Part shown: piece by piece, positions 35,778-48,991 of the stretch | Numbering within the stretch: position 1 is the first letter of the stretch | How the letters are laid out: each line of letters opens with the position of its first letter | Assembly: GCA_964019415.1 (NCBI GenBank) | Contig: OZ025875.1 | Coordinates: forward strand, 2,053,001-2,117,000 | DNA from: Ianthella basta | Lineage: Eukaryota > Porifera > Demospongiae > Verongiida > Ianthellidae | Direction of reading: 5' to 3' | Length of the DNA stretch: 64,000 nt | The notes under the pieces: model-generated | The model's input: only the letters and a program-made list of their open reading frames with translations | Told to the model about the DNA's origin: nothing | The model's database searches: none | Position numbers and translations under genes: made by a program

Positions 35778-36640
35778 CCTGTTTCAACATATCAATGATA
35801 TTTGAGTGACCGCAGAGGGTTGGCTTGTTAGAAGTTCACAAGGAAGATTACATGCGAATGGAAGTGTTACTGTGTGTACAGTGTTGTCACTGAAATTTCC
35901 ATAAATGGGCATAGACAATTGCAAACTATGCACTTCCCATTCATTTGATACTATTTGGAGAAGGAAAGCACTGGAGGTTATATATATGGCTGGATGCAAC
36001 GAAGATTAGTACCATCAGTTGGTCAGAGCTATACACACATGCACATCCAATTGTCAGAGCCTCCAGTCTCAGACCTAGGAATGCTCACAGAGTGGGAATT
36101 TGGAGATGCATGACGTCCACTTTCCCAACGAAGGAAAAGAGCCATTACATCTCCTGTTTCCAACAGCATGCAACACTCTTGACGACTGGGACCTCCTGGT
36201 GAATGAATCAAAAGGGAATTTGAATTAATATACCTGCATCCACCTATCAGATGCTGACCAACAGTACAACATTGATCTGGTGTGTCCATGGTAATAGGCA
36301 ATGGCACACTAGCAGATCCATTTGGTTCTGCTTATGCAACAGTATGCATGTGGTGTCATGAATAGGATTGTCCTTATACATGCACGCAAACCACTTGTTT
36401 TTATATTATGAATGTCTATAGTTTAATTTCGTTCACAAAATTGTCTTTAAAACATTCCCAACTTGTCCCAGTATGAAGATGGTCTGTTATTATGTGGGGA
36501 ATTATTGCTGTACCCACAGAGTGCATTCAGGAGGAAGATGAAAGCAGTGATCAGTTAGAGACTGTAGATGGAGCAAGTCTAATTGTCACGAGGAAGTGAT
36601 TATGGAGGAAGCCTCAATTATGGAAGTGGATTATACCTGG
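35778..36640. repeat. Spacer after copy C, part homologous to the 3' flank of copy A
   Basis: 35780-36030 aligns with about 20030-20390 after copy A (TGTTGTCACTGRRATTTC and CATCAGTTGGTCAG blocks). No gene was recognised from 36030 to 36640. Confidence 0.55.
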
Positions 36641-37740
36641 AAGTTCAAATGGTAATCGCTGGATATTATCACACCAAACCCATACCAACTACACCAGTAT
36701 TTGTGTCTCAGTTGGTAGGGGGGCATGAATCCTTATCGAATTGAAAACCAGTAATCGCCTCCCTCAGTCATCTAACAATGATGCATAACGGGAATCCTTG
36801 GGAGTTTGTTCAAATTAATGTTAATGGTCATCAGCACAGGAATCACAATCCAATAGCAACTCAATACAAGGGTGCACTGACACTCACGGGATGGTAACAG
36901 CACAATGTCATGTAAATCTGACTGGTTCAAACTAGTCGGCCTATCAGAGTAAGTTAGTAAGTCCACCACTGTAACAGATGGAAGAGCCACAGACAGCTAG
37001 CTCATTGTTAGAAATAGGGAGTGATGATCGCACCCTTAATTGGTGTGAATTGGTTGCCACTGTGAGCACACCCATTTGCAGTGTGATGGTCACTCCAACC
37101 ATGCAGTACACAACATACCATTCATTGGAACAGTATTCAAGATACTAAGCACTTCAGGGGACCTTTCACTACAGATATAGCACACAGCATACCACCTGGT
37201 GGGATTGTTTGTGGTTGACACAAAGTACCTAATGGTACATTAAATTGCACACTCAGTTTGACGAGGTCCTCCCACTGTACACAACATACCATCAGGCTAA
37301 GCTGTATCCTGGGTAGTTATATATGTACTTAGATAGCTTGTATGATTCTAAGTATACTCTCATCTTCAAAGTCTCTTAATCAATCAGAAATGACGTGAAC
37401 AATTAACAGTGTGGATACTGGTGTCAGTGTGAACGTCACTAGTAATAGTGTGACTGATTACACCATTGGTGTGAGCACTGAGTGGTGTGACGGTCACACC
37501 ATATTGTTAACAGTGCTGTTTCACTCTGATTGGGGCTCAGTGTGGTGTACTGATGGTTGATATTGGATGGTGCCTGCATGGTGGTTTCTGTTTACACCAC
37601 AAGTTAAGCACTTGTGGTTTCAGCAGAAGGAAAGGGAGGCTGCTGTCATCATGACTGAAGCATTGTCGAGAGGGGCAATTGCTTGCAGTTACCACTGCAG
37701 AGGTAAATAGATTGAATGGTAATCACTGGATATCATGCCT
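36640..37740 (-). mobile_element. Hammerhead-type retroelement, minus strand, split by a CACTGTTA element
   Basis: 37510-37740 is the reverse complement of about 63680-63895, and 36640-37012 is related, in reverse, to the following sequence (GCTGTCTGT-GCTCTTCCATC, then GGGAGGCGAT). The two parts abut in the copy at 63680-64000 but are separated here by the element at 37013-37512. The break is inside the hammerhead, after GAAACAGC. The motif (37515-37540, minus) is also degenerate: CTGAGCCCC instead of CTGATGAGCCCC. Confidence 0.65.
37013..37512 (+). mobile_element. CACTGTTA-family element nested in the hammerhead element
   Basis: Same family as 699-1262. It starts CATTGTTAGAAATAGGGAG and ends ACCATATTGTTAACAGTG. 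It contains the repeated GGTGTGA...TCACACC motifs. Confidence 0.65.
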
Positions 37741-38950
37741 AACCTACCAACTACACCAGTAGCTACTGGTGTCTCCCTGGGGTAGGTTTGGCAAAGTATC
37801 CAGTGAAAGTAGATTTTGTCATTCCCCCGCAGTAATTCTCTCAATAATACTATTTTCAAAACCTCGTTATGACTCATGAATTCAAACAGGCCATAAAGGT
37901 GATGACTTAAGAGTGGCATTTGTTCATTTCATTGCCTTTGGAGAGTGAAACTAGCTGGTATGCACCAAGTGTTACTGTATTAGTACTTGTACTAATAATC
38001 TTTCCTACATGACATGATTGTGGGATTGTAGGCTGGGAACTGGTTATACACCACAGTAATAAAACTATGTATAGTGTGACATCATGTGTGACCCCTTTGT
38101 CTATAGGCGGAAACAGCTGTGTACATACACTGAAACAGCCACCTGTGGGCCAGTTCTAACTGACCATTATTAAGGAGAGGTGGCTGCTCTACAGAGGTAC
38201 ATTAATTGAAATGCTTTGGGCTATTTAGGGCCAGGGTGGCTGGCTGTTTTTGAGAGGTGGCTGCCTAACACAGTGACCTCTTAGACATGATTTGTTCCAC
38301 TATAGCGTTGTCGAGAGGGGCAATTGCTTGCAGTTACCACTGCAGATGTATAAATAGATTGAATGGTAATCACTGGATATCATGCCTAACCTACCAACTA
38401 TACCAATATATAGCTACTGGTGTCTCCCTGGGGTAGGTTTGGCAAAGTATTCAGTAAAGTAGATTTTGTCATTCCCCCGCAGTAATTCTCTATAATATCA
38501 TTTTGAGAACCTTGTTATGACTCATGAACTCAAACAGGCCTCGAAGGTGATGACTTAAGAGTGGCAATTGTTCATTTCATTGCTTTTGGGGAGTGAAACT
38601 AGCTGGTATGCACCGAGTGTTACTGTATTAGTACCTGTACTAACAATCTTTCATACACGACATGATTGTGGGATTGCAGGCTGGGAACTGTTTACACCAC
38701 AGTAATGAAACTATGACGTATAGTGTGTGACATCATGCCCTCTGTGTAGGAGAAACAGCTGTGTACATATGTATACACTGAAACAGCCACCTGTGAGCCA
38801 GTTCTAACTGACCATTATTATAGAGAGGTGGCTGCTCTACAGAGATACATTAATTGCAATGGTTTGGGCTATTTGGGGCCAGGGAGGCTGGCTGTTTTTG
38901 AGAGGTGGCTGACTAACACAGTGACCATCTTAGACATGATTTGTTCCACT
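37661..38950. repeat. Tandem duplication, period about 645 bp
   Basis: The unit beginning TTGTCGAGAGGGGCAATTGC occurs at about 37664 and about 38308, and both copies run through the same AAACTAGCTGGTATGCACC and CTATAGGCGGAAACAGCTG-like blocks. Further copies of the central part are at about 3420-3800 and 46380-46790, upstream of both A-type promoters. No gene was recognised. Confidence 0.75.
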
Positions 38951-39179
38951 ATATCTGTTATGGGTGTGTATACTGTATGTACCTTACACAAGTTGTGCGC
39001 AGGTGATGTGAGCATTTGTAACTGCTTACTGAAGATTCCTTCCTACCTAGCACAATGGTGGAGACCTTGTGATTTACTTAGCTAGAATTTCTTGGATAGA
39101 TGATGTAAGTTGTCAAAATAGTTGTGCAAAATGCAAAACCATGGTGATGTGCACAAATCATGAAAAGAAAAGAGATGAT

Positions 39180-40060
39180 ATCATCCATGTAGTATGAACT
39201 GTATTTGCAGATACATAACCTCCTCAAACTAAGTATATTATTTGTCTAGCGTAATGTACCATGAGTTATGTTCTGTCATCCACAAACAATCCCACCAGGT
39301 GCATGGTATGCATATTGAAATCTTCAAAGTAATGTAACACATCGACAGTGAAATGGACTGTGAAGCTGAATTATTTAGTGAGTATTCTTGTTACAAAGTG
39401 CTCTAATAAATGGTTTGTTGCATGCTATATATATTGTGGAAATCTTCAAAGTAGCGTACCATATCTGCAGTGAAATGTACCGTGAAGTGACTATATCTCT
39501 TGCAAATTGTTCCCATAATGGTATGTTGTGTACTGCATGGTTGGAATGAACATCACACTGCAAATGGGTGTCCTCACTGTGGCAACAAAATCACAGTTAC
39601 CATTTTTGGGTGTGAACATCAGTTCTCTGTATTTTAAACATGCAGTGCACTGACTGTCAGGAGCTATGTAGGAATGTTGTGCACTGTAGTTTAAGTTACA
39701 TTAGTATAATTCTACATTAGTATAATTCTAACAATTCATTTACTTCCTAGTGCTCGGGAAGAGCACTAAGCAGAATGCCACTAATAGTTGCACACCTCAA
39801 CCTACAGCTGGGAGGGATTTGGCTGTATGTAATAACTAGTGATGATACCATCCAGTGGATCCATGTGTTCAATGTAGTTCATCCGCAAAAGTATGAGCAA
39901 CATTGTCAGATACATATAGCTGATTGACCAACAACCGATGGGTATAAATGGACACTTTTCATACAGGGCAACGGTGATTACAATAACGTACATTTCTAGA
40001 TCTGTAGTTACATGGACAGACACACATGTTCAACTATGGACTAGCCAAGATTCACTGTCT
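39180..40060. repeat. Spacer block homologous to 20590-22430
   Basis: Colinear with the region before copy B but without its nested MITE and hammerhead insertions. It therefore serves as the empty-site reference for both. It contains a partial CACTGTTA-family element (minus strand) up to about 39640. No gene was recognised. Confidence 0.7.
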
Positions 40061-41163
40061 TAATCTATTACTGTAACACTACGTAATTAATGCTGACCAA
40101 GCGGTGTGACAGTCTGAGACAGACGAGGCACGTGCTCTGAATCTCAGAGACGCCTCTGGGTCAGCATTTCAGTGTCATAGAGCCCAATGATTGGGCAAGG
40201 AGCGGCAGCGAATCGCATTGATGAACAGCTGCAGCTCTCTGCTATAAATTCCTATATAAAATTCCCAGCGCGAACGACGCGCCTTAGTTAAAGCCCAGCT
40301 AGACGAAATAGAAGTTGCGGCGCGAAGGTACAGCTGGGGTGTCTACGAGATTTAGAGAGCTGACGACAAAAGATAGCCGAGTAGTCAAACGGCAGCGTAA
40401 ACTGCGCGGAAACGACCTTGCGAAGCCCAGCTGCCCTGTAGTACCTCGGAACGGTGCTAAAGCTAATTTCGCTCCAAGCAAGTCGCAGCTACGTTGTCGA
40501 AAGTTTGCTTTAAAGCGCCAGAAGCTACCAGAGGTGGTACAAGTGAATCAGAGGGATATAAGTGAATCAGAGGTGGTATAAGCGATTTAGAACACTTTCG
40601 TTGGACCAATCAGAATACAGCAATTTGTTGCATCATAGTCTAAATACTGCTATTGCACTAGATGCTGTCACAGCCCCGTGTAGCCCGTAGCCAGTAGTCC
40701 GTGTAGCCCGTATAGTGTGACACAACCACAACACAAAGGATGCTGACAATATTAAGCTGCTAGATATTAAAATAGGAATATTGGAAACAAACTAACCTGT
40801 ATAATTATTGCTTAGTGTATGCCAATTTGACTGTATGAATGGTCCAACATCAAAGGCTGCAGACCCTGCGGGCCTATAGGTAATAATCAGCTTGTTAACG
40901 TAAGCATACCATGGTAGCCGCATGTGTAAACGGCACAGGGCGTGCACACGTTTCCGCTTCCACCCCCGCAAGCGCGATCCTCTACAAATATTGAAAGGCC
41001 GCTGCTACTGCCACCGGAAATGCGGTCGTTACTAGCCCCACATAATTGCTCCTGCCACCGGCCGGTGTCTTTAAAAGCCACAGGGCTACTCCACCCACCG
41101 GACTGTGTGATTAACCCTAACCCTAATAACCTACCGATATTTCGGTGGCAGCAGCCATTCGAT
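40061..41163. other. Region upstream of gene D without a recognisable gene
   Basis: Locally CpG-richer (40250-40560) with an 88-codon + strand frame at 40315-40581, rich in Arg and Lys, starting MRREGTAGVSTRFREL, for which I see no domain. Short direct repeats (GTGAATCAGAG twice near 40540-40575; GTAGCCCGTA three times near 40680-40710) are present. Nothing else is supported. Confidence 0.4.
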
Positions 41164-41537
41164 AATTGAAATTGCCTTCCATCGCGCGCAACATTATTGT
41201 GAACTCAAGTGCGTGCAGCGCACCCACTGGCAGCTACTGAGCCGTACGTTTTTTGCTGGTGAGTAAAGGCGCTCTCTCCGGATGTAGGATGGATCTCTTA
41301 CTCCTCAATTACATTGCAGGTGAGCAAACAACGCTTTATTACCGTCCGAATGTCCATTCCATGGGCTTCGCTCCTTCTCCTCCACAGGACTTCTCTGCAG
41401 CTTTCAAGTGGCAGTAGGTAAGCTAGAGGCGCGCTGGCCACTACACATATCATAGAGTAACTTAGCAGATTTGGACAGCCTCCTGGTTCTCATGGGGCGA
41501 TTACTCGGCTATTGACTTAACCCTAACCCTAACCCTC
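41107..41537. repeat. Short telomere-type repeats (CCCTAA) flanking the gene D start
   Basis: AACCCTAACCCTAATAA at about 41113 and TTAACCCTAACCCTAACCCT at about 41518 are two- and three-unit runs of the metazoan telomere repeat, on either side of the first two exons of gene D. They are too short to be a telomere, but two within 400 bases is unusual. Confidence 0.6.
41185..41288 (+). promoter_or_regulatory. Probable promoter/5' UTR of gene D
   Basis: Homologous to 5110-5221 before gene A (GGCAGCTACTGAGCCGTA, GTGAGTAAAG and GATGTAG blocks), but the TATAAAA box of the A version is not present in the aligned upstream sequence. It leads directly into the ATG at 41289. Confidence 0.45.
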
Positions 41538-44500
41538 TAACTCTCGTTTAGCCTAATTGGCATTCGTATAACAGCTGAGGCTATGTTTGATTGTCGCAGA
41601 GAGCGAGCGACTATTCTACTCTTCCTAACATTAATATGATTATCATTAGAAATGGGACAGCCTGATCAAAACAGACAATTGTAGTCTTGCGACCTCCGTT
41701 TCAGATGGGCATTGATGACCCTTACGTGATAACGTGATAACCCTTACAGCACTTAGACCGAGGGCTGTACGCAAGGGGTGGGTTCGTTGGGTTCGGACGA
41801 ACCCCCCTCCAGGATTTGTGGTGCATAAAATTTAGTACCTATAACCGTTATGTAGTAGTCCAAGTCCTTATTTAGGGCCAGAAACAGTGTTTTCGAAGCT
41901 TCCTCGCTCCTTTTCAGCGATTTCAGTAAGTAAATGTGCCTTTTCATATCGTCTTCCATTATGTTATGACGTCACTGGAAGAAAAATTCTAAGCTATTTT
42001 TTCCCAGAATGTAACCCCCTTTCAGAAGTCTGCGTACGGGAGATTGATTCCTCCTCTAAGAAATATTCTATTTTCAGCGCATTCCACTTGTTACCCATGC
42101 ACTGGGCCACTGGTACAACGTTGAATATATAATACCTTAAGGCTATTAATTTTAACTGGTACTAATTTCAGCAAATTTGGTGTGTAGTTCATAATTGGTA
42201 GAAATTGTTCCAAAATAGATTATTTGTACCAGAGAATCAAATATATAAAGCTGACCCTGTCTGTCTGTCTGTCTGTGTGTCCACTTCTTGCGCCATTGGC
42301 GTCAAACTCACTGTGGTTGCCTAAGGCAAGGAGTTTCAGCAGTTTTGTAACAGACAAAGACCTTCGCTGTCGAAATGTCATGCATGCATTATGCAATTAT
42401 TCCATCTGTCGACCAGCTACGTGATTGCTCACTATCACTACTGATCCTTTGAAAACCATAGCAACGAGCCTCTATAATATAATTGAGCTACAATCCATGG
42501 TAGTGGCCATTTCCTGAAATTATCCACCCAGGGCGTTTACCAGTGCTAGGCAACTCTAGTATTCTAGAGCGGATGGCTTGCTATTGAAACATTAGCAAGC
42601 GGTTACCGTTTTCAAAGAATTTTCGTCATTCGCTTGTAGGACTGAGAAAGTATCAAGTTTTTATGAAATTACCCACAATTTATTACCTTTCTAGTTTAGC
42701 AAATTTAGTGAGTATGGAGTTAAAAATTGATAGAAATTGTAACACAATATATTTGTACAGGCAAAATCTCTCTATATATAAATCTGACGGTGTCTGTCTG
42801 TCTGTCTGTGCATCTGCTAGGCACGCACTCGTTTCTTGCAGCATTAAGCTTGCTGTGGTTGCTGAGGGCACCGGGGGTCAGGTTTTTGTGGGGTTGACGC
42901 TGCCCATCTTTCCGTTTGCAGAGAGATTTATCTTTCTGCTTATGCTTTTTTCTTAGCAGACGACAGCCAATTTGTAATTATCGTTCCCTTTGCTTCTGGT
43001 TTTTACCAGATTTGATTCGTTGTCGTCCAGTCATCACACCAGCTATTATTTTTAGACAGTATAAGACTAGCTGTAGCAGTAACATGGTTGTTGAGGGCAT
43101 CTGGCAGGAAGTGAATGTGTTGGGTGCCGTAGAAGAGAAGCTCGCCAAAGGCAGGCTTCTCTGCTATGCTTTATATGTTTTTGTGTGACAACTGGTGGTG
43201 AGTTATGTGTCTGTATTCTTGCAGTGGTTCAAGGAAATCACAATGATCCTGCAGAAATTCCAGCGAACATTACCTTAGATGTGACGATCATTGATCCACT
43301 CAAGTCAACCTCAGCCTTCATCCGATGGAATGAACCACCTACATGTGGTCACTGCAAGGATTGTGGCTACTTCATAACTCTTGATGGTGGGGCAACAATG
43401 AAGAGGAACACTGGAAATTCCAGCTCCACTCATGTGCTGAGTGGACTAAAGCCATTTACAATGTACTCCATTCAAGCAAGGGCAGAATGTGTAGATGGTG
43501 GCAGAACTCCCTTTTCCATACCCTTCAACTTCACAACAGAGAGAGCAGGTAAACAATGACATACAAGCACTCAAACATGCATGCCTACACAGCGTACCCA
43601 CACCCAGCACAACATTACCACCAATTATTTGTGTCCAACCATATTCACTGCATGTGCATGTAAAACTGTGCAGTCCGAAGGACAATAAGGATCTGTATCT
43701 GACCTGAGTAAGATTGCATGGTACTCTGTTCCACTGCACACAGCTCCCTCCTCGCCCAGAAACTTAACTGCTACCACAGGGTAGTTATACCAGGAAACCT
43801 GTACTTTAGGTGAAAGGTGTGGATAACCGCTAAATTCCTTGCATTAACAGTTTCGGAGGGAGAAACTTAGTGATGTCACGAATGACATCACTGATGTCAC
43901 AAGTGACATCACTAAGCTAGAGCCTACGCAACAGACCAGCACTCAGCTAGAGTGCTCATACAATAGATCAAAACTCAGCTAGAGTGCTTATACAACACAC
44001 CAGCACTTCGAAGTACTCACACAACAGACTAGCCCTATGCTAGAGTGCTTACATAGCAGACAAGCACTTGCTACAGTTCTCACACAAGAGTCTTTGCCTA
44101 ATGAAGTTATTCTCTGTATTCCAGTATTTGTCTACAGCATAAATCAAGTTGGTACTGAGTATGTGTAGAGCGAGACAGCGTGTGGAATGAGAAAATGTTT
44201 GTGGAGCGAAGCAGCGCGTCGAATGAGACTGTGTTAAATTAGCTACGTACGTAGCACGTAGAGTGAGACAGCACGTGGAGAGAGGCAGTGTGTTGAGTGA
44301 GGTCGCGTACGGAATGAGGCAGTGTGTGGAGTGAGACAGCGCATGGACTAAAACAGCGCGTGGACTGAGGCTGCGTGTGGAGTTAGGCAGCGCGTGGAAG
44401 GAGACAGCGCGTGGAGGGAGACAACGCGTGAATTGAAGCTGTGCGGTGACTTAGGCAGCGTGTAATGTGGCACACATGGATGCACCCCAACGTTCCTTTA

Positions 44501-46946
44501 CTAAATCATACTCTTCCAGTTCTGCAGGCCTGACAACAATAACAGATACTGTCCTCGATCTGCTGCACTTCGGTTGACGAGCGGCGTCCTAACTTCCCTT
44601 TAACACATTGCTAGTCGATAACGTATGTGACGTTTTTCGACGTCATCACAATGGCCGGTTGTTGTTCAGGAAATTTTGTATAAAAAAACGGCATACTTAG
44701 AGCCCCATCTTGGTGAGTGTGCTGCACATCATCGTGTTTAGTAGTAAATATACCTTCATATTCGACTGAGAACAGAAGTGTGCTGTAGTCTCTTTTCGAG
44801 AAAATAACATTTGAACGTGCGAATTGTGGCAAAATTACTACCAAAAAGGTGTTTTTCTTTATTTTCTCTGCGAACAGATGCATATGTGCACAGTTCTCAG
44901 TCGATTCTGAAACTTTACATTTTCCTACACCTAACCAGCGCAGCTACGTGTGTTTCAGGCGTCGTCTAGATATGCCGGTTTTGCTCTGAATGTCGACGAG
45001 TGTGCCTTTTTCAACACCTTCAAACATCTTTATCCAAGCTTTCTCCGTTGCGCCGACTGACTTTTCTGATAAAGCTAAGATCGTACTTCCTTCTCCTGCC
45101 ATTCGTTTTTCGTAGAATCATTCAGAGAGCGAGAATATAATGTTTCAAAAAGGTGCAAATTTAGCGGCCATGTTAGCGGTTTCCAGGTATAACGACCCTG
45201 TGACTGCAGTGGGAAGTGACATTGTTGTACTGAGGTGGATTGAGCCAGAATGTGTCAATGATGACAACATTACAGGATACCAGGTCATCAGAAATGGATT
45301 AGCAATTGAGGCCAACATCATCCCTAGCACAGATGGCGCGTTCTTTGTCTACAATGCTACCTCCCTCACTCCTGCCACTGTGTACACCTTCCAAGTGGCT
45401 GCCATCAACTCAGTGGGTGCAAGCACACCTGCAGCAGATAATGCAACTACAGCTGACGGAAGTGAGTCTGTATAAGTACAAACATGTCCTATGGTCAGCT
45501 AGACTATATACCATGCACGAGCAAATGACACTGCTAGTTTTATACAAAGCTGACTGTGTCCTTTGTCTGTCTGTCTGTGTGTCTGCTATGTGCACACATG
45601 TTTCTTGCGCCATCGGCGTCAAACTTGCTGTGGTTGCTGGGGGCACCTGGGGTCAGGTTTTAGTGGGGTTGGCAAACTTGTGGATTGCAGAGTTATCCTT
45701 CCATTTCCGATGTTCCTTTGCAAATGACGGCCATTTTCTAATTATTGTTCCCATTGACTTTCGGTTTCTACCAGACTGATTCGCTGTCATCCCACATTCA
45801 AATTTAAACATAATCCTCACACCAGCTGCCAGCGTAAGACTAGTTGTATGATTGCTGAGGGCATTGGGTGCCAGTATGGTCGGGCACCATAGAAGAAAAG
45901 CTCGCCGAAGGTGGGCTTCTCTGCTAGTACACAAAAAACTTGATATCACTGAAATTAGTACCCATCAAGTCCTGGACTCCAGAGTGCTCTCAAATTCCAG
46001 TTGCCTAGACGACCGTTGTACTGTACTTTGTATATAATAGACATCACTGATCTTGACTATAAGGTGCCATGCTTTTATGTGGAAGTCACAATGTATGCAC
46101 TGGTTTGTCACTTAGATACATGCAGGAAATGACAAACAGTTCCACTGGAAAAAGTAATATAATTTTAACATGACATAATTGAATTTAAACATAATCATCA
46201 CACCAGCTATAATTTAAATTCTTGTTGTACTCTTTCGCCGTCTGCTGTTAATCCTACATCTTAGGAAGGCCATCTGATGGGAACTGAAGGAAATCCAAAT
46301 AGTTCACAGCGACAAGTGCGTATTATGGGGCAGATAGAAATATCAATTATAACGTAGCTACAAAAGTCAAATAGTAGATTTTGTCATTCCTCAGTAATTC
46401 TCTCAAACATCATTTTCAGAACCTCGTTATGACTCATGAACTCAAAAAGGCTATTAAGGTGATGAAGTAAAAGTGGCATTTGTTCATTTCATTGCCTTTG
46501 GGGAGTGAAACTAGCTGGTATGCACCGAGTGTTACTGTATTAGTATCTGTACTAACAATCTTTCCTACACGACATGATTGTGGGATTGTAGGCTGGGAAC
46601 TGGTTACACCACAGTAATAAAACTATGTATAGTGTGACATCATGCGTGACCCCTTTGTCTATAGGCGGAAACAGCTGTGTACATACACTGAAACAGCCAC
46701 CTGTGAGCCAGTTCTAACTGACCATTATTATAAGAAGTGGCTGCCTAACGCAGTGACCATCTTAGACCTGTTCCACTATAATTATCTGTTATGGGTGTGT
46801 ATACTGTATGTACCTTACACTAGGTCTGTGCAGGTGTTGTGAGCATACGTAACTGCTTACTGAAGATTCCTTCTTACCTAGCACAATGGTGGAGACCTTG
46901 TGATTTCTGTGCACAATGCAAGGTGTATGTTATGCACCATTGCATG

Positions 46947-46988
<42 letters not shown>

Positions 46989-48915
46989 CGCACGCACACA
47001 CACATGCACACACATGCAAATGCACACTCATAAATGCACAGACACACAGTTTTAGCACTCAATCAATTACTAACCGGTCGACAGGTTACAACGACAGAGG
47101 AGTCACTTCAAAAGTAATGTAAACCAGTCTTGATATTCAGAAACAATTTAAGTTGCACATGACACATCAAGTGACATCAAAGTGATGCTAGTGATATGAC
47201 ATGTATGGTAAGGCCTATAGGATGAAGATACAAGAGGTACACATTTTGCTTCCACCCCCGCGAGCGCATTCACATAGCTCTATAAAATGTCTCCCGTTGC
47301 GCGCGCACACTGTCTTATTGTGAACTCCAGTGCACGTAGCACATCCGCTGGCAGCTACTGAGCCGTACGTCTTTGCTTGTGAGTAAAGACAGTGTGTACT
47401 CACTCTCTCTCAGATGTAGGATGGGTCTCCTACTACTCATTAACATAATTGCAAATGAGAAAACAATGTTTTATTACCTTCACTGTCCAATGATCAATTG
47501 CACGGGCTTCGAATTCATCCTCTCCCCTCCACAGGACTTCTCTGCAGCTTTCAAGTGGCAGTAGGTAAGCTTGAGGCACGCTGGCCACTTCACGTATCAT
47601 AGAGTAGCTAACTTACCAAATTTGGGACAGCCTCCTGGTTCTCAGCGACTACTCGGGCTGTCGACTTCAAACAAGACCGAATTGTAACTCGCAATGAGCC
47701 TACAGTACAATATGTTAGCGGGATGGAAACTTCAGTCAGCACCTATAACCCTCACAACAGTTAGAGCTAAGAAAGTTTCAACTCAGTCCACTTGATTCCC
47801 ACTGGATGCGACACCAATGAGCCGAGTGCCTTTAGGCAATAAGGCTATTAACCTTCAGTTAAATTTACCTTAGCATAATGTCGCTAACACTGCCATCCTC
47901 TTTATAGTTAGAGGTACATTCCTATGAGTTGCATGCTGCCGTGGATAGTAGTGCATCACGTTTTGTATCTTCCTTGTTCACTTTCTCTTTTGTCACAGGT
48001 TATTAATTTTGTTTCTAATAATATGCAGTAATGCGGACAGTATGCTGCTCCCTTGGCATGCATGGTGCCTATTCCTTACTGGCTACAGGCCTTGGGTTCC
48101 CCACTCTTGCTCTCCAAACCAAGTTCTGTGGGGTCATCTCCATCGTTTTATTGATGTGATCAGGCCAAAACGGGTTGCAGGATGTGATTTAATACCACAT
48201 TTTCAAAGCACATCTGTATGGGAAATCCAGGTCATTTGGAGAGTAGGCTCTAAATAACTATCTTTTAGTCACAAGCAAGGTTGCCTGGTAACCATGTTTG
48301 AATTTGAATAGGCTTGGCAGCTCAGTGACCATGTTACTTCAGGCTTTGAATGGTCTCATATATGGAACTGTACCACAATATCATTAGGTGGGGTTGTTGA
48401 GTGGTACTCACAACCCATAAAACAATTTTTGCTGCATACCCTGACCTTCTGCCAACTCATTGTGTAATAATACACATGGGTTAAAGGTATCCTTCCTATA
48501 CTGAGCTTTTTTGGCTGGGAGATGCAGCAAAGGTACAGTTGTAGCTAGCTGCATACGTCATGTATGCATCAGCTGTTAGCATATGCTCCCTTTATGGTTG
48601 GAGTATAGGACATTAATTTTGACATAATCTAATTCAGCGAATTTCGTGCTTGCAAAATCTAGTCTCGCGCCAGACCCGAGTACCCGACCGAGTGAAGTCA
48701 TACCACAACCATCCATATTCTTTTGTTCGTCAAACCCCTGGGAACACTCTTCTGTCCACAACTATGCTTGTCTATTAGCTACTAACTGGATGCCAATATG
48801 TTTCACTGTATTATGTTTGTTTTCTAAGGCAGTGCGCATGTGTGCCATCTAATTATGAATCTAATATATAAAGCCGAAAGTGTGTGTGTGTTGTGTGTCT
48901 GTGTGTGTGTGTGTG

Positions 48916-48991
<76 letters not shown>

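Noticed and set aside
40315..40581. 88-codon basic frame as a gene upstream of D
   Set aside because: No domain, no splice context, no second copy. The overlapping minus-strand frame is equally open, which suggests a composition effect.
43860..44095. CRISPR-like array
   Set aside because: The units are degenerate and adjacent without unique spacers, and the genome is eukaryotic. It is a decayed minisatellite.
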